This document shows, in pieces, positions 25,436 to 33,742 of a stretch of DNA of 64,000 bases. Each line of letters starts with the position of its first letter. The stretch's first letter is position 1. Under the pieces are notes generated by a model. The model did no database searches, was not told the origin of the DNA, and saw only the letters and a list, made by a program, of their open reading frames with translations. Position numbers and translations under genes: made by a program. Origin of the DNA: Haloarchaeobius iranensis (GTDB lineage Archaea; Halobacteriota; Halobacteria; Halobacteriales; Natrialbaceae); NCBI RefSeq assembly GCF_900103505.1, contig NZ_FNIA01000003.1, positions 1-64,000 on the forward strand, given 5' to 3'.

Positions 25436-26467
25436 ATGGAAACGCGAAAGGTCCAGCGGCTCGGGCCGTCCACGCTGGCGATGACGCTGCCCGCGGAGTG
25501 GGCGAAGGAGCAGAACGTCGAGAAGGGCGACGAGGTGTCGCTGCGGATGGGCGGTAAGGGGACGCTGACGGTGATGCCGGAGTCGGTGAACACCGAGGAG
25601 TCCGAGGCGATCATCCACGCGGACAACCTGGACGCGGACGCCGTCGAGCGCGCCATCGTCGCCCAGTACGTGCTCGGGCGACGGGTCATCCGCGTCGTCC
25701 ACGAGGGCGGTACCCTCCCCTCGGAGCACATCAACGCGGTCTACCAGGCCGAGACGCAGCTGATGGGCCTCGGCGTCATCGAGGAGACGCCCGAGAGCAT
25801 CGCCATCCGGTGCTCCGTCGACCCCGAGGACTTCACGCTCGACAACCTGCTCGAGCGACTGGAATCGACGGGTTCCACGATGCGCGGCGAGGCCATCAAG
25901 GCGCTCGCCCACGGGAACCCCGACATGGCCCAGCGCGCGCTCAACCGCGAGCGGCAGGCGAACAAGATATTCGTGCTGATGCTGCGGCTCATCTTCACCG
26001 CTTACCAGAACCCGAACCTCGCCCGCGCGGTCGGCCTGGACGAGGGCTTCCCGCTCATCGGCTACCGCTCCATCGCGAAGAACCTGGAGCTCACCGCGGA
26101 CAACGCCGAGGACATCGCCGAGATCGTCATGGAGGCCGAGAACCACACGCTCAACGTGGACCAGCCCGTGATGCGCCGCATCCGCGAGTTCACCGAGAAG
26201 GTCGACGAGATAACCGCGCTGGCGGTCGAGGCCGCCGTCGAGCGCGACTACGACAAGACCATCGAGGTGCGTCGGCTGTTCCACGAGATCAGTGACCGCG
26301 AGCGCGAGATACTCGACGACCTCCCCGAGATGGACAACAAGGACCTCCTCCAGGTCCGCGAGGTGCTCGTGAGCCTCCAGCAGACCGCCCAGTACGCGAT
26401 GCGGAACGCCGAGATAGCGGTCAACCTCGCGCTCAACGAGCAGTCCGAGCACGTCGAGATCCACTGA
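25436..26467 (+). CDS. AbrB-type DNA-binding plus PhoU-domain regulator
   Basis: 343 aa. An N-terminal SpoVT/AbrB swapped-hairpin motif (METRKVQRLGPSTLAMTLPAEWAKEQNVEKGDEVSLR) is followed by two PhoU helical bundles (about 125-330; QTAQYAMRNAEIAVNLAL at the end). PhoU proteins tie phosphate transport to signalling; fused with AbrB they are probably phosphate-related transcription regulators in haloarchaea. The TATA box AAATATAA (25403-25410) lies 26-33 nt before the ATG at 25436. This rejects the longer open frame starting at 25361, since the TATA box would fall inside it. Confidence 0.9.
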   Translation: METRKVQRLGPSTLAMTLPAEWAKEQNVEKGDEVSLRMGGKGTLTVMPESVNTEESEAIIHADNLDADAVERAIVAQYVLGRRVIRVVHEGGTLPSEHINAVYQAETQLMGLGVIEETPESIAIRCSVDPEDFTLDNLLERLESTGSTMRGEAIKALAHGNPDMAQRALNRERQANKIFVLMLRLIFTAYQNPNLARAVGLDEGFPLIGYRSIAKNLELTADNAEDIAEIVMEAENHTLNVDQPVMRRIREFTEKVDEITALAVEAAVERDYDKTIEVRRLFHEISDREREILDDLPEMDNKDLLQVREVLVSLQQTAQYAMRNAEIAVNLALNEQSEHVEIH

Positions 26468-26540
26468 GCGCGTCGGCCGCTCGTTCTCCGTCCTGCGCTG
26501 TCGCTGGATGTGTGAAGCTACACGGACCGGGGCGACCGCC

Positions 26541-27045
26541 TCAGTCGGCCGTCGCTTCCGGCATGCGTTCCTCCTCTGTGGCGTCCGTGGGCTCGGGGTC
26601 GGTCTTCGCGACCGTCAGCGGGCTCCGGCTCGTTATCTCGCAGTCGAAGGCCGGATGCTCCGCGAAGTGTCGCACCAGCATGTGTCGGCGCGAGCCCGTG
26701 ATACCGGTCCGGCCGACCGCCTCCGCCCCGAACTCGTCGGGCAGGCGCTCGTACAGCCGGCGGACGGTCTCGAAGCTCTCGAACACCTTCGCGTTCCCGG
26801 CGGAGTCGGCCCCGCGACGGGTCACCTCGTAGGAACCGTCTTCGCGGTGGACGCCGGTGGTGCGGAAGAACTCCCGCCGTTCGACCAGTGCGTCGCCGAT
26901 CTGGTCCTGCAGTGCCATCGCTTCTCGACGCGTGAGCGTCCGGTCCGATTCACCGATAGAAACGACAATCGACTCTGGAGTGGATTCGACGGTGATCTCG
27001 TTACCGTCGGAGAACTCGACCAGGAGACTGGGTACTCCGTGTCAT
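26541..27045 (-). pseudogene. Conserved haloarchaeal protein with probable frameshift near the N-terminus
   Basis: The frame from 26918 encodes 125 aa (MALQDQIGDALVERREFFRTTGVHREDGSYEV..., TGITGSRRHMLVRHFAEHPAFDCEI). Protein-like sequence continues upstream in the same frame (LLVEFSDGNEITVESTPESIVVSIGESDRTLTRREA) but has no start codon before a TGA. An ATG one base out of frame at 27045 reads MTRSTQS and would join it if one base near 27024-27030 were removed. The span is 505 nt (3n+1). So either a one-base insertion, real or a read error, or a shorter protein from 26918. Family not named with confidence. Confidence 0.6.
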
Positions 27046-27110
27046 GTACGGTACCCTGAGCGGCCCGGGATAATAAGCGTGTTGCCGGCGTCAGCACTCG
27101 CCGAGCCGGT

Positions 27111-28298
27111 TCACGCGAGTCTTGCCGCATCCGACGCGCGGGCTCCGAGGATGCCGTCGCCGTCCGTGGTCGTGCCGCCACCGCTCGTGGTGCCGTCGTC
27201 GCCGCCGCTCCCGTCGTCGGTCGTGGTCTCGTCACCACTGCCGCTGGTGCCCCCGTCGGTCGCCGACCCGTCCGTGCCGTTCCCGCCGTCGTTGTCGGTC
27301 GCGTTCTTCGTGCCGAAGATGTCCGTCTCGATGGTCTCGGTGTAGGTGAACCGGTCCATCGGTATCTGGACGCTGGTGCCGCCGATCTCGGTGGTCACGC
27401 TGAAGTCGATCCGCAGGTCTGTCACCTGGTCGCGCTGGAGATGGCTCACCCACCACTCGTCGAGGTTCGGGTTGTCGATGGTCGTCACGGTTCGAACCCG
27501 CGTCACCTCGCCGGGCGCGAGGACGTACTCCCGGGTGTTCGTCCCCTCGCCGACCGTGATGTCGTTCATGTTCACCGCGTACTCGATCTGCGAGATGGGG
27601 ATGGCGTACGACTTCGGATTGTAGACGTAGAAGTCGAGCACGATTGGCGTCGACTCGTTGGTCACCTCGCCCCACCGGCCGGCGGTCCGGTTGACGTAGA
27701 GCACGGGGTCGTCGACAAGCGGCCGGTTCGCGTTCACCTCGCGCGTCTCGGTCGAGTTGAACGACGAGAGCAGGTCCGTGTCGATGGTCCGCTGCTGGGG
27801 GACCGCGACGGAGCGGCCGACGAGCCCCGACCGGATGCTCGCGTCGATACGCACGTCGGTCCGCTCGCCGCGACGGATGTGGCTGGCCCACCACTGCGGT
27901 ATCCGCTCGTTCTGGAGGTAGCTCCGCGTCGTCACCGTCGACTGCCCCGGAGCCGCGTCGATGCCCGACCGCTGGCCGGTCGCCATCGTGACGTTGTTCA
28001 TCGCGACCTCGTACTCGGCCGACACGTCGAGGAAGCCGGTCCCGACCGGGTTCGGGTTCTCGACCCCGAGTTCCGTCTCGATGACCGTCGTCGACTCGTT
28101 GGTCTCGCCGAACCGGTTCTCGACGCCCGTGACCGACGGGACACCGAGGAAGCCGAGGAGGTACGCCGCGACGACGACGCCGACGAGGCCGACCACGAGG
28201 GCGGCCCCGATGCGGAGTTCGCTGCCGAACAGGACGCCCTTCACCGAGGCGAGCCCCCCGCTCGTCGACCCATCACCTGTGTCCGTTCCGTCTGTCAT
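27111..28298 (-). CDS. Membrane-anchored protein with two LEA14/WHy domains
   Basis: 395 aa. One N-terminal membrane helix (IGAALVVGLVGVVVAAYLLGFLG) is followed by two related domains, about 75-195 and 220-340. Each has an ENPNPV- or YNPKSY-type opening, a MNN(V/D)xT turn and a WWxSHxxR ending (IPQWWASHIRRGERTDVRIDASI; LDEWWVSHLQRDQVTDLRIDFSV). This is the water-stress/hypersensitive-response LEA type 2 pattern. The tail of about 55 residues is Gly/Thr/Asp low complexity. Possibly a desiccation or salt-stress surface protein. Start at MTDGTDTGDG. Confidence 0.8.
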   Translation of the reverse strand: MTDGTDTGDGSTSGGLASVKGVLFGSELRIGAALVVGLVGVVVAAYLLGFLGVPSVTGVENRFGETNESTTVIETELGVENPNPVGTGFLDVSAEYEVAMNNVTMATGQRSGIDAAPGQSTVTTRSYLQNERIPQWWASHIRRGERTDVRIDASIRSGLVGRSVAVPQQRTIDTDLLSSFNSTETREVNANRPLVDDPVLYVNRTAGRWGEVTNESTPIVLDFYVYNPKSYAIPISQIEYAVNMNDITVGEGTNTREYVLAPGEVTRVRTVTTIDNPNLDEWWVSHLQRDQVTDLRIDFSVTTEIGGTSVQIPMDRFTYTETIETDIFGTKNATDNDGGNGTDGSATDGGTSGSGDETTTDDGSGGDDGTTSGGGTTTDGDGILGARASDAARLA

Positions 28299-28408
28299 TC
28301 CTGTGGACCGACGTGGCCCCTGCGTAAAAGGCCTTGAGCCAACGGCCTTTGGATGCAACCCCGCCGTCGACAGCAGGGATTAAGACCCTTCCCTCGATAG
28401 AGACGGCC

Positions 28409-28624
28409 ATGAGCCAACACACGTCCGGGTCGAGCGACAAGGCGATCGGGTTCTCCACCGCCTTCGGTGTCGGCGCAGTCCTGAGCGCCGTGGCGATGGC
28501 CGTCTTCGGCATCCAGTACCTCGGTGGCACGTCGAGCGCGCAGGTCGCGGGCAGTGCCGCCTTCGCGGGCGCGATGATCTTCTCGATGCTCTCGGTCTTC
28601 GCGCTGCAGTGGTGGGACCAGTAG
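28409..28624 (+). CDS. Small two-helix membrane protein (71 aa)
   Basis: MSQHTSGSSDKAIGFSTAFGVGAVLSAVAMAVFGIQYLGG then a second helix AGSAAFAGAMIFSMLSVFALQWWDQ. Charged N-terminus, two membrane helices joined by a small Gly/Ser loop. Conserved-looking haloarchaeal small protein; no function known to me. It starts 111 nt from the divergent LEA-like gene. Confidence 0.7.
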   Translation: MSQHTSGSSDKAIGFSTAFGVGAVLSAVAMAVFGIQYLGGTSSAQVAGSAAFAGAMIFSMLSVFALQWWDQ

Positions 28625-28669
28625 AGCAAAAATCGTTATTAGCGTGAGGCCCCTATCTCAGTGTAGACG

Positions 28670-28894
28670 ATGAGCGACTACTCCGACGAGGAGCAACGGA
28701 TACTCGCCTACCTCCGAGATAGCGTCTCGAAGGGGCAACAGTACTTCCGTGCGAAGAACATCGCGGACGCGATAGACCTCTCCTCGAAGCAGGTGGGGTC
28801 GCGACTCCCGCACCTCTCAGAGAAGTCCGAGGAGGTCGACATCGAGAAGTGGGGGCGCTCGCGGTCGACGACGTGGAAAGTAACGGTTAGCTAA
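28670..28894 (+). CDS. Small winged-helix protein (DUF7123-like)
   Basis: 74 aa: DEEQRILAYLRDSVSKGQQYFRAKNIADAIDLSSKQVGSRLPHLSEKSEEVDIEKWGRSRSTTWKV. This is a compact winged helix with a basic wing, very conserved in haloarchaea as I recall (DUF7123). A TATA-like GTTATTAGC lies 28-36 nt before the ATG, so it is leaderless. Probably a DNA-binding protein of general use. Confidence 0.8.
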   Translation: MSDYSDEEQRILAYLRDSVSKGQQYFRAKNIADAIDLSSKQVGSRLPHLSEKSEEVDIEKWGRSRSTTWKVTVS

Positions 28895-28938
28895 CCCGAT
28901 TCCGCTGCGTTTTTGCCCACGAGGGCATCAGTTATCAT

Positions 28939-29373
28939 ATGACAGTCCGGGTCGAGCGGACGTTTGAGTTCCCGGTTGCCCCCGAGCGAGTCTGGGCCTT
29001 CATCGCGGACCCGGAGCTTCGTGCTCGTCCCATCAGCGTCGTGGACCGGTTCGAGCTCCGCAACGAGGACGGTACGGAGGCGACGTGGCACGTCGAACTG
29101 CCCATCCCGCTCGTCCGGCGCACCGTCGCCGTGAAGACTCGCGATGTCGACCGGCGCGAGCCGGAGTTCGTCCGGTTCGAGGGTCGGTCGAAGGTGATGC
29201 GGGTCACCGGTGAACACCTGATACGGGAGACCGAGGAAGGCTGTACGCTCACGAACCGGTTCGTCGTGGACGGGAAGCTCCCCGGCGTCGAACGCTTCTT
29301 CGAGCGCAATCTCGACCAGGAGCTCGACAACCTCGAAGCCGCACTGCGCGACTATCTGGAGCTGCCGGCATGA
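28939..29373 (+). CDS. SRPBCC (START/Bet v1-like) protein
   Basis: 144 aa. Opens MTVRVERTFEFPVAPERVWAFIADPELRA, the standard SRPBCC strand and VWxFIADP helix, and ends with a long helix FFERNLDQELDNLEAALRDYLEL. Hydrophobic-ligand-binding fold, CoxG/polyketide-cyclase-like. Its TGA overlaps the ATG of the nitrilase gene (ATGA at 29370-29373), so the two are coupled. Confidence 0.85.
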   Translation: MTVRVERTFEFPVAPERVWAFIADPELRARPISVVDRFELRNEDGTEATWHVELPIPLVRRTVAVKTRDVDRREPEFVRFEGRSKVMRVTGEHLIRETEEGCTLTNRFVVDGKLPGVERFFERNLDQELDNLEAALRDYLELPA

Positions 29374-30182
29374 ACCTCGCACTCGCTCAGCTGGCGGTCG
29401 AACCGGCGGCCATCGAGGACAACGTCGAGCGCGCGGTCGCCGCAGTCGAGTCCGCGGCGGAGCGCGGTGCGGACCTCGTCGCGCTGCCCGAGCTGTTCAA
29501 CGTGGGCTACTTCGCCTTCGACGTGTACCAGCGCGCCGCCGAGGGGCTCGACGGGGAGACGCTCACGCGCCTGGCCGACGTCGCGGCCGCCAACGACGTC
29601 GCGGTGCTCGCCGGCACCGTCGTCGAGGACCTCGGGGAGACCGCCGCCACCGGCACCGTGCCGACGCCAGCCGACGAGGGGCTGGCGAACACCGCTGTCC
29701 TGTTCGACGCCGACGGCGAGCGCCAGCTCGTCTACCGCAAGCACCACCTGTTCGGCTACGCCTCGGCGGAGGCCGAGCTGTTGACTCCCGGTGAACGCAC
29801 TCCCACCACAGAGCTGGGTGGGTTCACCGTCGCCGTCACCACGTGCTACGACCTGCGGTTCCCGGAACTGTACCGCGAACTGCAGGAACGGGGTGCGACG
29901 CTGACGCTCGTCCCGAGCGCGTGGCCGTACCCCCGCGTCGAGCACTGACGGACGCTCTCCCGTGCCCGCGCCATCGAGAACCTCTCCTACGTCGCCACCA
30001 TCAACGGCAGCGGCGAGTTCGACGACGCGACATTGCTCGGCCGCTCGACCGTCTACGACCCCTGGGGCACCCCGGTCGCGACGACGGACGACAGTCCGGC
30101 CCTCGTCGAAGCCGAGGTCGACCCGGCTGCGGTCGAGCGCGTCCGCGGGGAGTTCCCGGCGCTCGAGGACGCACGACTCTGA
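29370..30182 (+). pseudogene. Carbon-nitrogen hydrolase (nitrilase family) interrupted by an in-frame TGA
   Basis: Would be 270 aa. The catalytic triad is present before the break: Glu41 (ALPELFNVGYF), Lys124 (VYRKHHLFGY) and Cys159 (VTTCYDLRFPELYRE). After PSAWPYPRVEH a TGA stands at 29946-29948. The same frame then continues with typical family sequence (RTLSRARAIENLSYVATINGSG, LGRSTVYDPWGTPV, LVEAEVDPAAVERVRGEFPAL) to a stop at 30180-30182. The expected residue at the TGA is Trp (TGG), so a single G-to-A change explains it. The truncated 192-aa product would lack the last strands and is probably inactive. Confidence 0.85.
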
Positions 30183-30201
30183 GGCGTGTCAAAGTCGCGG
30201 A

Positions 30202-30209
30202 GTTTATAC
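30202..30209 (+). promoter_or_regulatory. TATA box of candidate RNA gene
   Basis: GTTTATAC in a gap after the nitrilase stop. It is about 25 nt upstream of the first strong hairpin arm at 30231 and no start codon of a credible protein follows. Confidence 0.45.
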
Positions 30210-30230
30210 GTTCGGGGACCAAAGCATGGG

Positions 30231-30445
30231 TTGCCGGAGTGACGCTTTTCACGTCGATTCCGGCAAACGCCCGTCGCACCTACGCCCGCGCCCACTTCCG
30301 TTCCGTGGGGCTACCTAGGAGCCTATCGCGGAACGGAACTCTCGCCTCTACCTTGCCCGAAGCGGCGCCGGTGTCGCTTCGCACCCGCCACTCTCGTGGC
30401 CCGCACTCCTGTCCCTCGCGGGCCGTCGTTCGCGTCGACGAGGAC
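30231..30445 (+). ncRNA. Candidate structured non-coding RNA
   Basis: Gene-free stretch with an unusual density of perfect inverted repeats. They are 30231-30238 with 30259-30266 (TTGCCGGA/TCCGGCAA, with an inner GACG/CGTC pair) and 30296-30305 with 30329-30338 (10 bp). Further 3' are GAAGCG/CGCTTC, GCCAC/GTGGC with a TCTC loop, and GGCCCGC/GCGGGCC. A TATA box lies 25 nt before the first arm. It has none of the RNase P or SRP RNA core motifs I know and no convincing reading frame. The 3' limit is a guess; the TATA-like sequence of the next gene begins near 30463. The strand is inferred from the TATA box only. Confidence 0.4.
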
Positions 30446-30505
30446 GTTCCCAGCGGGCGATAATTACTACCTGCCTACATACCGGTTCCAGACCAACGGT
30501 GAACC

Positions 30506-30826
30506 ATGGCTCCCGAACTCGAGGACCTGACTGGCATCGTCGTCTTGGGCCTGCTCGCAGTGGCCCTCGCACTGACCGTGGCCGGTATCGAAACGATCGC
30601 CGGGTACGAGGTTCTCGCCGCGGGAGAGTCGGCGGTCGGCTACCTCGCGGCCGGCAACTTCAGCGTCGGCGTCATGTCGACCGGCATCTTCTCCGTCGGC
30701 TTCTTCGCCGCGGGGATCTTCTCGGTCGGCGTGTTCTCCATCGGAATCTTCTCCGTCGGGCTCGCCTCCTTCGGCGTCTACGCGGCGGGCCTGTACGCGG
30801 CAGAGAAACAGCTCAACGGGTCCTGA
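30506..30826 (+). CDS. Membrane protein with 10-residue GIFSVG repeats
   Basis: 106 aa. A membrane helix (GIVVLGLLAVALALTVAGIETIAG) is followed by about five repeats of ten residues from residue 49 to 98 (AGNFSVGVMS, TGIFSVGFFA, AGIFSVGVFS, IGIFSVGLAS, FGVYAAGLYA). The repeats alternate Gly and aromatic/aliphatic residues, which suggests a stacked beta structure or a glycine-zipper membrane bundle. It ends in a short polar tail. A TATA-like GATAATTA sits about 36-44 nt upstream. No family recognised. Confidence 0.75.
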   Translation: MAPELEDLTGIVVLGLLAVALALTVAGIETIAGYEVLAAGESAVGYLAAGNFSVGVMSTGIFSVGFFAAGIFSVGVFSIGIFSVGLASFGVYAAGLYAAEKQLNGS

Positions 30827-30839
30827 GGCGGACCGCGCC

Positions 30840-32375
30840 TCAGTCGTCCGTCTGCGTCTTGATGTCCGCGCTCAGTCCCTGGGCCATCTCGATGTCCTTC
30901 GAGTTGTTGAGCGTCCACGCGGTGCGCTCGGTGACGGCCTCGATGACCTCGCGGGCGCTCGGGTAGCCGTTGCCGGACTTCTTGACGCCGCCGAAGGGGA
31001 GCTGGACCTCGGCACCGATGCAGGGCAGGTTGCCGTACGCGAGGCCGACCTCGGCGTTGTCGCGGTAGTAGTTGATCTGGCGGTAGTTCTCGGAGATGAT
31101 GGCACCGGCGAGCCCGTACGGCGTGTCGTTGTGGATCTCGACGGCGCGCTCGATGTCACCGGAGTACTCCAGCAGGGCGACGTGCGGGCCGAAACACTCC
31201 TCCTTGATGCAGCGGAGGTCGGTGTCGTAGTCGATCTCGTAGACGAACGGGCCGACCCAGTGGCCGTCCTCGTGACCCTCGGGGATCTCGTCGTCGTCGA
31301 GCTCGAAGCGGTCGACGAGGACGTTCGCGCCCTCCTCGCGAGCCATCTCGTTGTGGCGGCGGATCTTCTCGACGTGGCCCTCCTCGATGGCCGGGCCCAT
31401 GAACGTGTCCTCGTCGAGCGGGTCGCCGACGGCGATGTTCTCTGCGACCTCGACGTAGCGCTCCTTGAACTCGTCGTAGACGTCCTCGTGGACGATGAGG
31501 CGCTCGGAGGAGACACAGCGCTGTCCGGTCGTCTTGAAGCTGGACATCACGGCGGAGTGGACGGCGACGTCGAGGTCCGCTTCCTCGGTGATGACGATGC
31601 CGTTCTTGCCACCCATCTCACACGCGGCGAGCTTGCCGGGCGTCCCCCCGACCTTGCTCGCGACCTCGTGGCCGACCTCCGCGGAGCCGGTGAACAGGAC
31701 GGTGTCCGTGCGCTCGTTCTCGACGAGCTCGGCCCCGGCGTCGCCGAAGCCCTGGACCATGTTGAACACGCCGTCCGGGATGCCGGCGTCGACGAACATC
31801 TCGGCGATGATCTGGGCGCACCACGGCGTCTGCTCGGCGGGCTTGAACACGACGGTGTTGCCCTCGACGAGCGCGACGGCCATGTGCCAGAACGGGATGG
31901 CGACCGGGAAGTTCCACGGCGTGATGCAGCCGACGACGCCGCGCGGTTTCCGCCGCATGTAGGCGTCCTTGCTCGGTATCTCGGAGGGGACCACGTCGCC
32001 CTTTGGGTGGCGAGCGTCGCCCGCGGCCCACTCGACCATGTGCGCGGCCTCGACGACGTCGGCCTTGCCCTCGCTGATCTCCTTGCCGCACTCCTTGGTC
32101 ACGACCGCACCGAGCTCGTCGGTCCGCTCTCGCAGCTCGTGGTAGATGTCCCAGAGGTACTCCGCGCGGTCGATGTGGGACATCGCCTGCCACATCTCGG
32201 CGGCCTCGTCGGCGGCCTCGAGGGCCTCGCGTACGTCCTCTGGTGTTCCACGGTGGAACTCGCCCAGGGTCTCGCCCGTCGCCGGGTTCTTGCTCTCGAA
32301 GGTCTCGTCGCCGTGTCCGTCGGTCCACTCGCCGTCGATGTAGTGCTGGTAGGTATCGGTGGCCTGCTGGCTCAT
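30840..32375 (-). CDS. NAD(P)-dependent aldehyde dehydrogenase
   Basis: 511 aa, full-length ALDH. The catalytic Cys is in TTGQRCVSSERLIV and the general-base Glu in LAACEMGGKNGIV. The cofactor motif is LFTGSAEVGHEVASK, and PWNFPVAIPFWHMAVALVEGNTVVFKPAEQTP is the typical core. Oxidises an aldehyde to the acid; closest in look to succinate-semialdehyde/alpha-ketoglutaric-semialdehyde types, but the substrate is not readable. A TATA-like AAAATTTT lies upstream at about 32390-32398. Confidence 0.94.
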   Translation of the reverse strand: MSQQATDTYQHYIDGEWTDGHGDETFESKNPATGETLGEFHRGTPEDVREALEAADEAAEMWQAMSHIDRAEYLWDIYHELRERTDELGAVVTKECGKEISEGKADVVEAAHMVEWAAGDARHPKGDVVPSEIPSKDAYMRRKPRGVVGCITPWNFPVAIPFWHMAVALVEGNTVVFKPAEQTPWCAQIIAEMFVDAGIPDGVFNMVQGFGDAGAELVENERTDTVLFTGSAEVGHEVASKVGGTPGKLAACEMGGKNGIVITEEADLDVAVHSAVMSSFKTTGQRCVSSERLIVHEDVYDEFKERYVEVAENIAVGDPLDEDTFMGPAIEEGHVEKIRRHNEMAREEGANVLVDRFELDDDEIPEGHEDGHWVGPFVYEIDYDTDLRCIKEECFGPHVALLEYSGDIERAVEIHNDTPYGLAGAIISENYRQINYYRDNAEVGLAYGNLPCIGAEVQLPFGGVKKSGNGYPSAREVIEAVTERTAWTLNNSKDIEMAQGLSADIKTQTDD

Positions 32376-32529
32376 AACGAATCAGGTAAAATTTTCGCTG
32401 CCACCCGTCAAAAAGGCTGCTATGTGTACGACTGAGTCCCCCGCCCATGGTCGGATACACGTTCAAGCCCGGCGTTGATTCCGGCCGTAGCTATGTAATT
32501 TTATCAGCCAGAAGTGAGTGTTGGTGGGC

Positions 32530-32970
32530 ATGACCATCTCGCGCCGCGAGCTCCTCGCCGCGGGCGGCACGGTCCTCGCGGTGGGACTGGCCGGCTGCAA
32601 CGACGGCAACAGCAACGACCCCGTGACGACCGCCCCACCAACGACCAGGCCTCCTCCGGCCGACGCGGCGGTCGAGGTCGACGCCGCGGGTTTCGCGCCG
32701 CTTCGGGTCTCCGTCGACCCCGGGGACCGTGTGCGATGGGAGAACGTCGACGCGACCGCGCACGACGTCACCCCGGACACCGCGGTCGGGGGTGCCGCCG
32801 ACTGGGAGTTCGACGCCGGTACCGTCGAGCCCGGGACGAGCATCGACCGCGTGTTCGAGGAGCGCGGGCTGTACGCCTACCGGTGCAGCATCCACGGCCG
32901 CGAGGCGATGTGCGGCGCTGTCGTGGTCGGGGACGTGAGCGTCGACACGGCGCTGCCCTGCCAGGACTGA
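32530..32970 (+). CDS. Halocyanin-like blue copper lipoprotein
   Basis: 146 aa. Tat signal (ISRRELLAAGGTV) and lipobox (GLAGC, Cys23), a Thr/Pro linker, then one plastocyanin-fold domain. Copper ligands His78 (ATAHDV), Cys119 and His122 (YRCSIHG) and Met127. It ends with an extra Cys (ALPCQD). The TATA box AATTTTATC (32497-32505) is 25-33 nt before the ATG chosen, which favours it over the start 12 nt upstream. Periplasm-side electron carrier; partner unknown. Confidence 0.88.
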   Translation: MTISRRELLAAGGTVLAVGLAGCNDGNSNDPVTTAPPTTRPPPADAAVEVDAAGFAPLRVSVDPGDRVRWENVDATAHDVTPDTAVGGAADWEFDAGTVEPGTSIDRVFEERGLYAYRCSIHGREAMCGAVVVGDVSVDTALPCQD

Positions 32971-32979
32971 AGACGAGCC

Positions 32980-33738
32980 TCAGCTGCGACGGCTGCCGAC
33001 GACGAGCGCCAGCGCCAGCGCGGCGACGGTGAGCAGTCCGCCCGCGCCGCCGACGCCGAGTGCGACCGTGCCGTCGTCGTCGGTGGTCGTCGGTGCCGCC
33101 GTCGTCCCCGGCGCGTCGGTCGCGCTCGGCGTGCCCGGCTGGTCGGTCGTCGGTGCCGGCGTCGGGGTGGCCGTCGCCGTCGTGGTCGCCCCCTCGCCGA
33201 CCGTCAGCAGCCCGTCGTCGGCCGCCGGGTCGACCCGGGAGCCGTCGTCGTCGTCGACCTGCTCGACCGACAGGACCAGGTCGACCGTGCCGGCGGTCTC
33301 GCCGGCCAGCGTGACGGTACCGAGGGAGACCGGGCCGTCGCCCGCGCCGACCTCGTCGTCGAGGTCCGCGGACTTCAGGCGGGCCGAACCGCCGTCGTCG
33401 GCGACCACGACGGAGCCGTCGCCGATGGCCGGGAACGGCTCGGCGAGGGCCGCGTCGGTGATGGTCGCCGTCCCGGTGTCGGCGACGCTGACCGTGACGT
33501 TGAACCCGGAGAGGCCCGCGGGGACGCTCGACAGCGTCAGCGTGGTCTCCGTGGTCCCGCCGGGAGCGACCGTGGCGTCGGCGACGACCAGCGTGACCCC
33601 GTCGGGCACGGCGTCGTCGCCGGCACCCGCCCCGACCGTGCCGGCGTGGGCACCGGCGAGCGCAGGGCCGAGCGCGAGCGCCACCACGAGCGCGGCGACG
33701 GTCGTCCGGTGTGTGATCGTCGAGTCGGGGCGGGCCAC
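32980..33738 (-). CDS. Exported cohesin-like domain protein
   Basis: 252 aa. Signal peptide (TTVAALVVALALGPALAGAHA), one domain at about 45-165, a Thr/Pro/Ala linker, and a C-terminal membrane helix (GAGGLLTVAALALALVVGSRR) that resembles archaeal surface anchors but lacks a PGF motif. The domain (LSSVPAGLSGFNVTVSVADTGTATITD, LGTVTLAGETAGTVDLVLSVEQVDDDDGSRVD) is like cohesins. It is clearly related to the cohesin-like region of the 1147-aa protein whose gene ends 4 nt upstream. Probable surface receptor for a dockerin-bearing protein. Confidence 0.78.
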   Translation of the reverse strand: MARPDSTITHRTTVAALVVALALGPALAGAHAGTVGAGAGDDAVPDGVTLVVADATVAPGGTTETTLTLSSVPAGLSGFNVTVSVADTGTATITDAALAEPFPAIGDGSVVVADDGGSARLKSADLDDEVGAGDGPVSLGTVTLAGETAGTVDLVLSVEQVDDDDGSRVDPAADDGLLTVGEGATTTATATPTPAPTTDQPGTPSATDAPGTTAAPTTTDDDGTVALGVGGAGGLLTVAALALALVVGSRRS

Positions 33739-33742
33739 TCCG

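Noticed and set aside
30189..30463. Open frame VKVAEFIRSGTKAWVAGVTLF... in the gap after the nitrilase
   Set aside because: No start codon near the TATA box, atypical composition, and the region is better explained by RNA stems.
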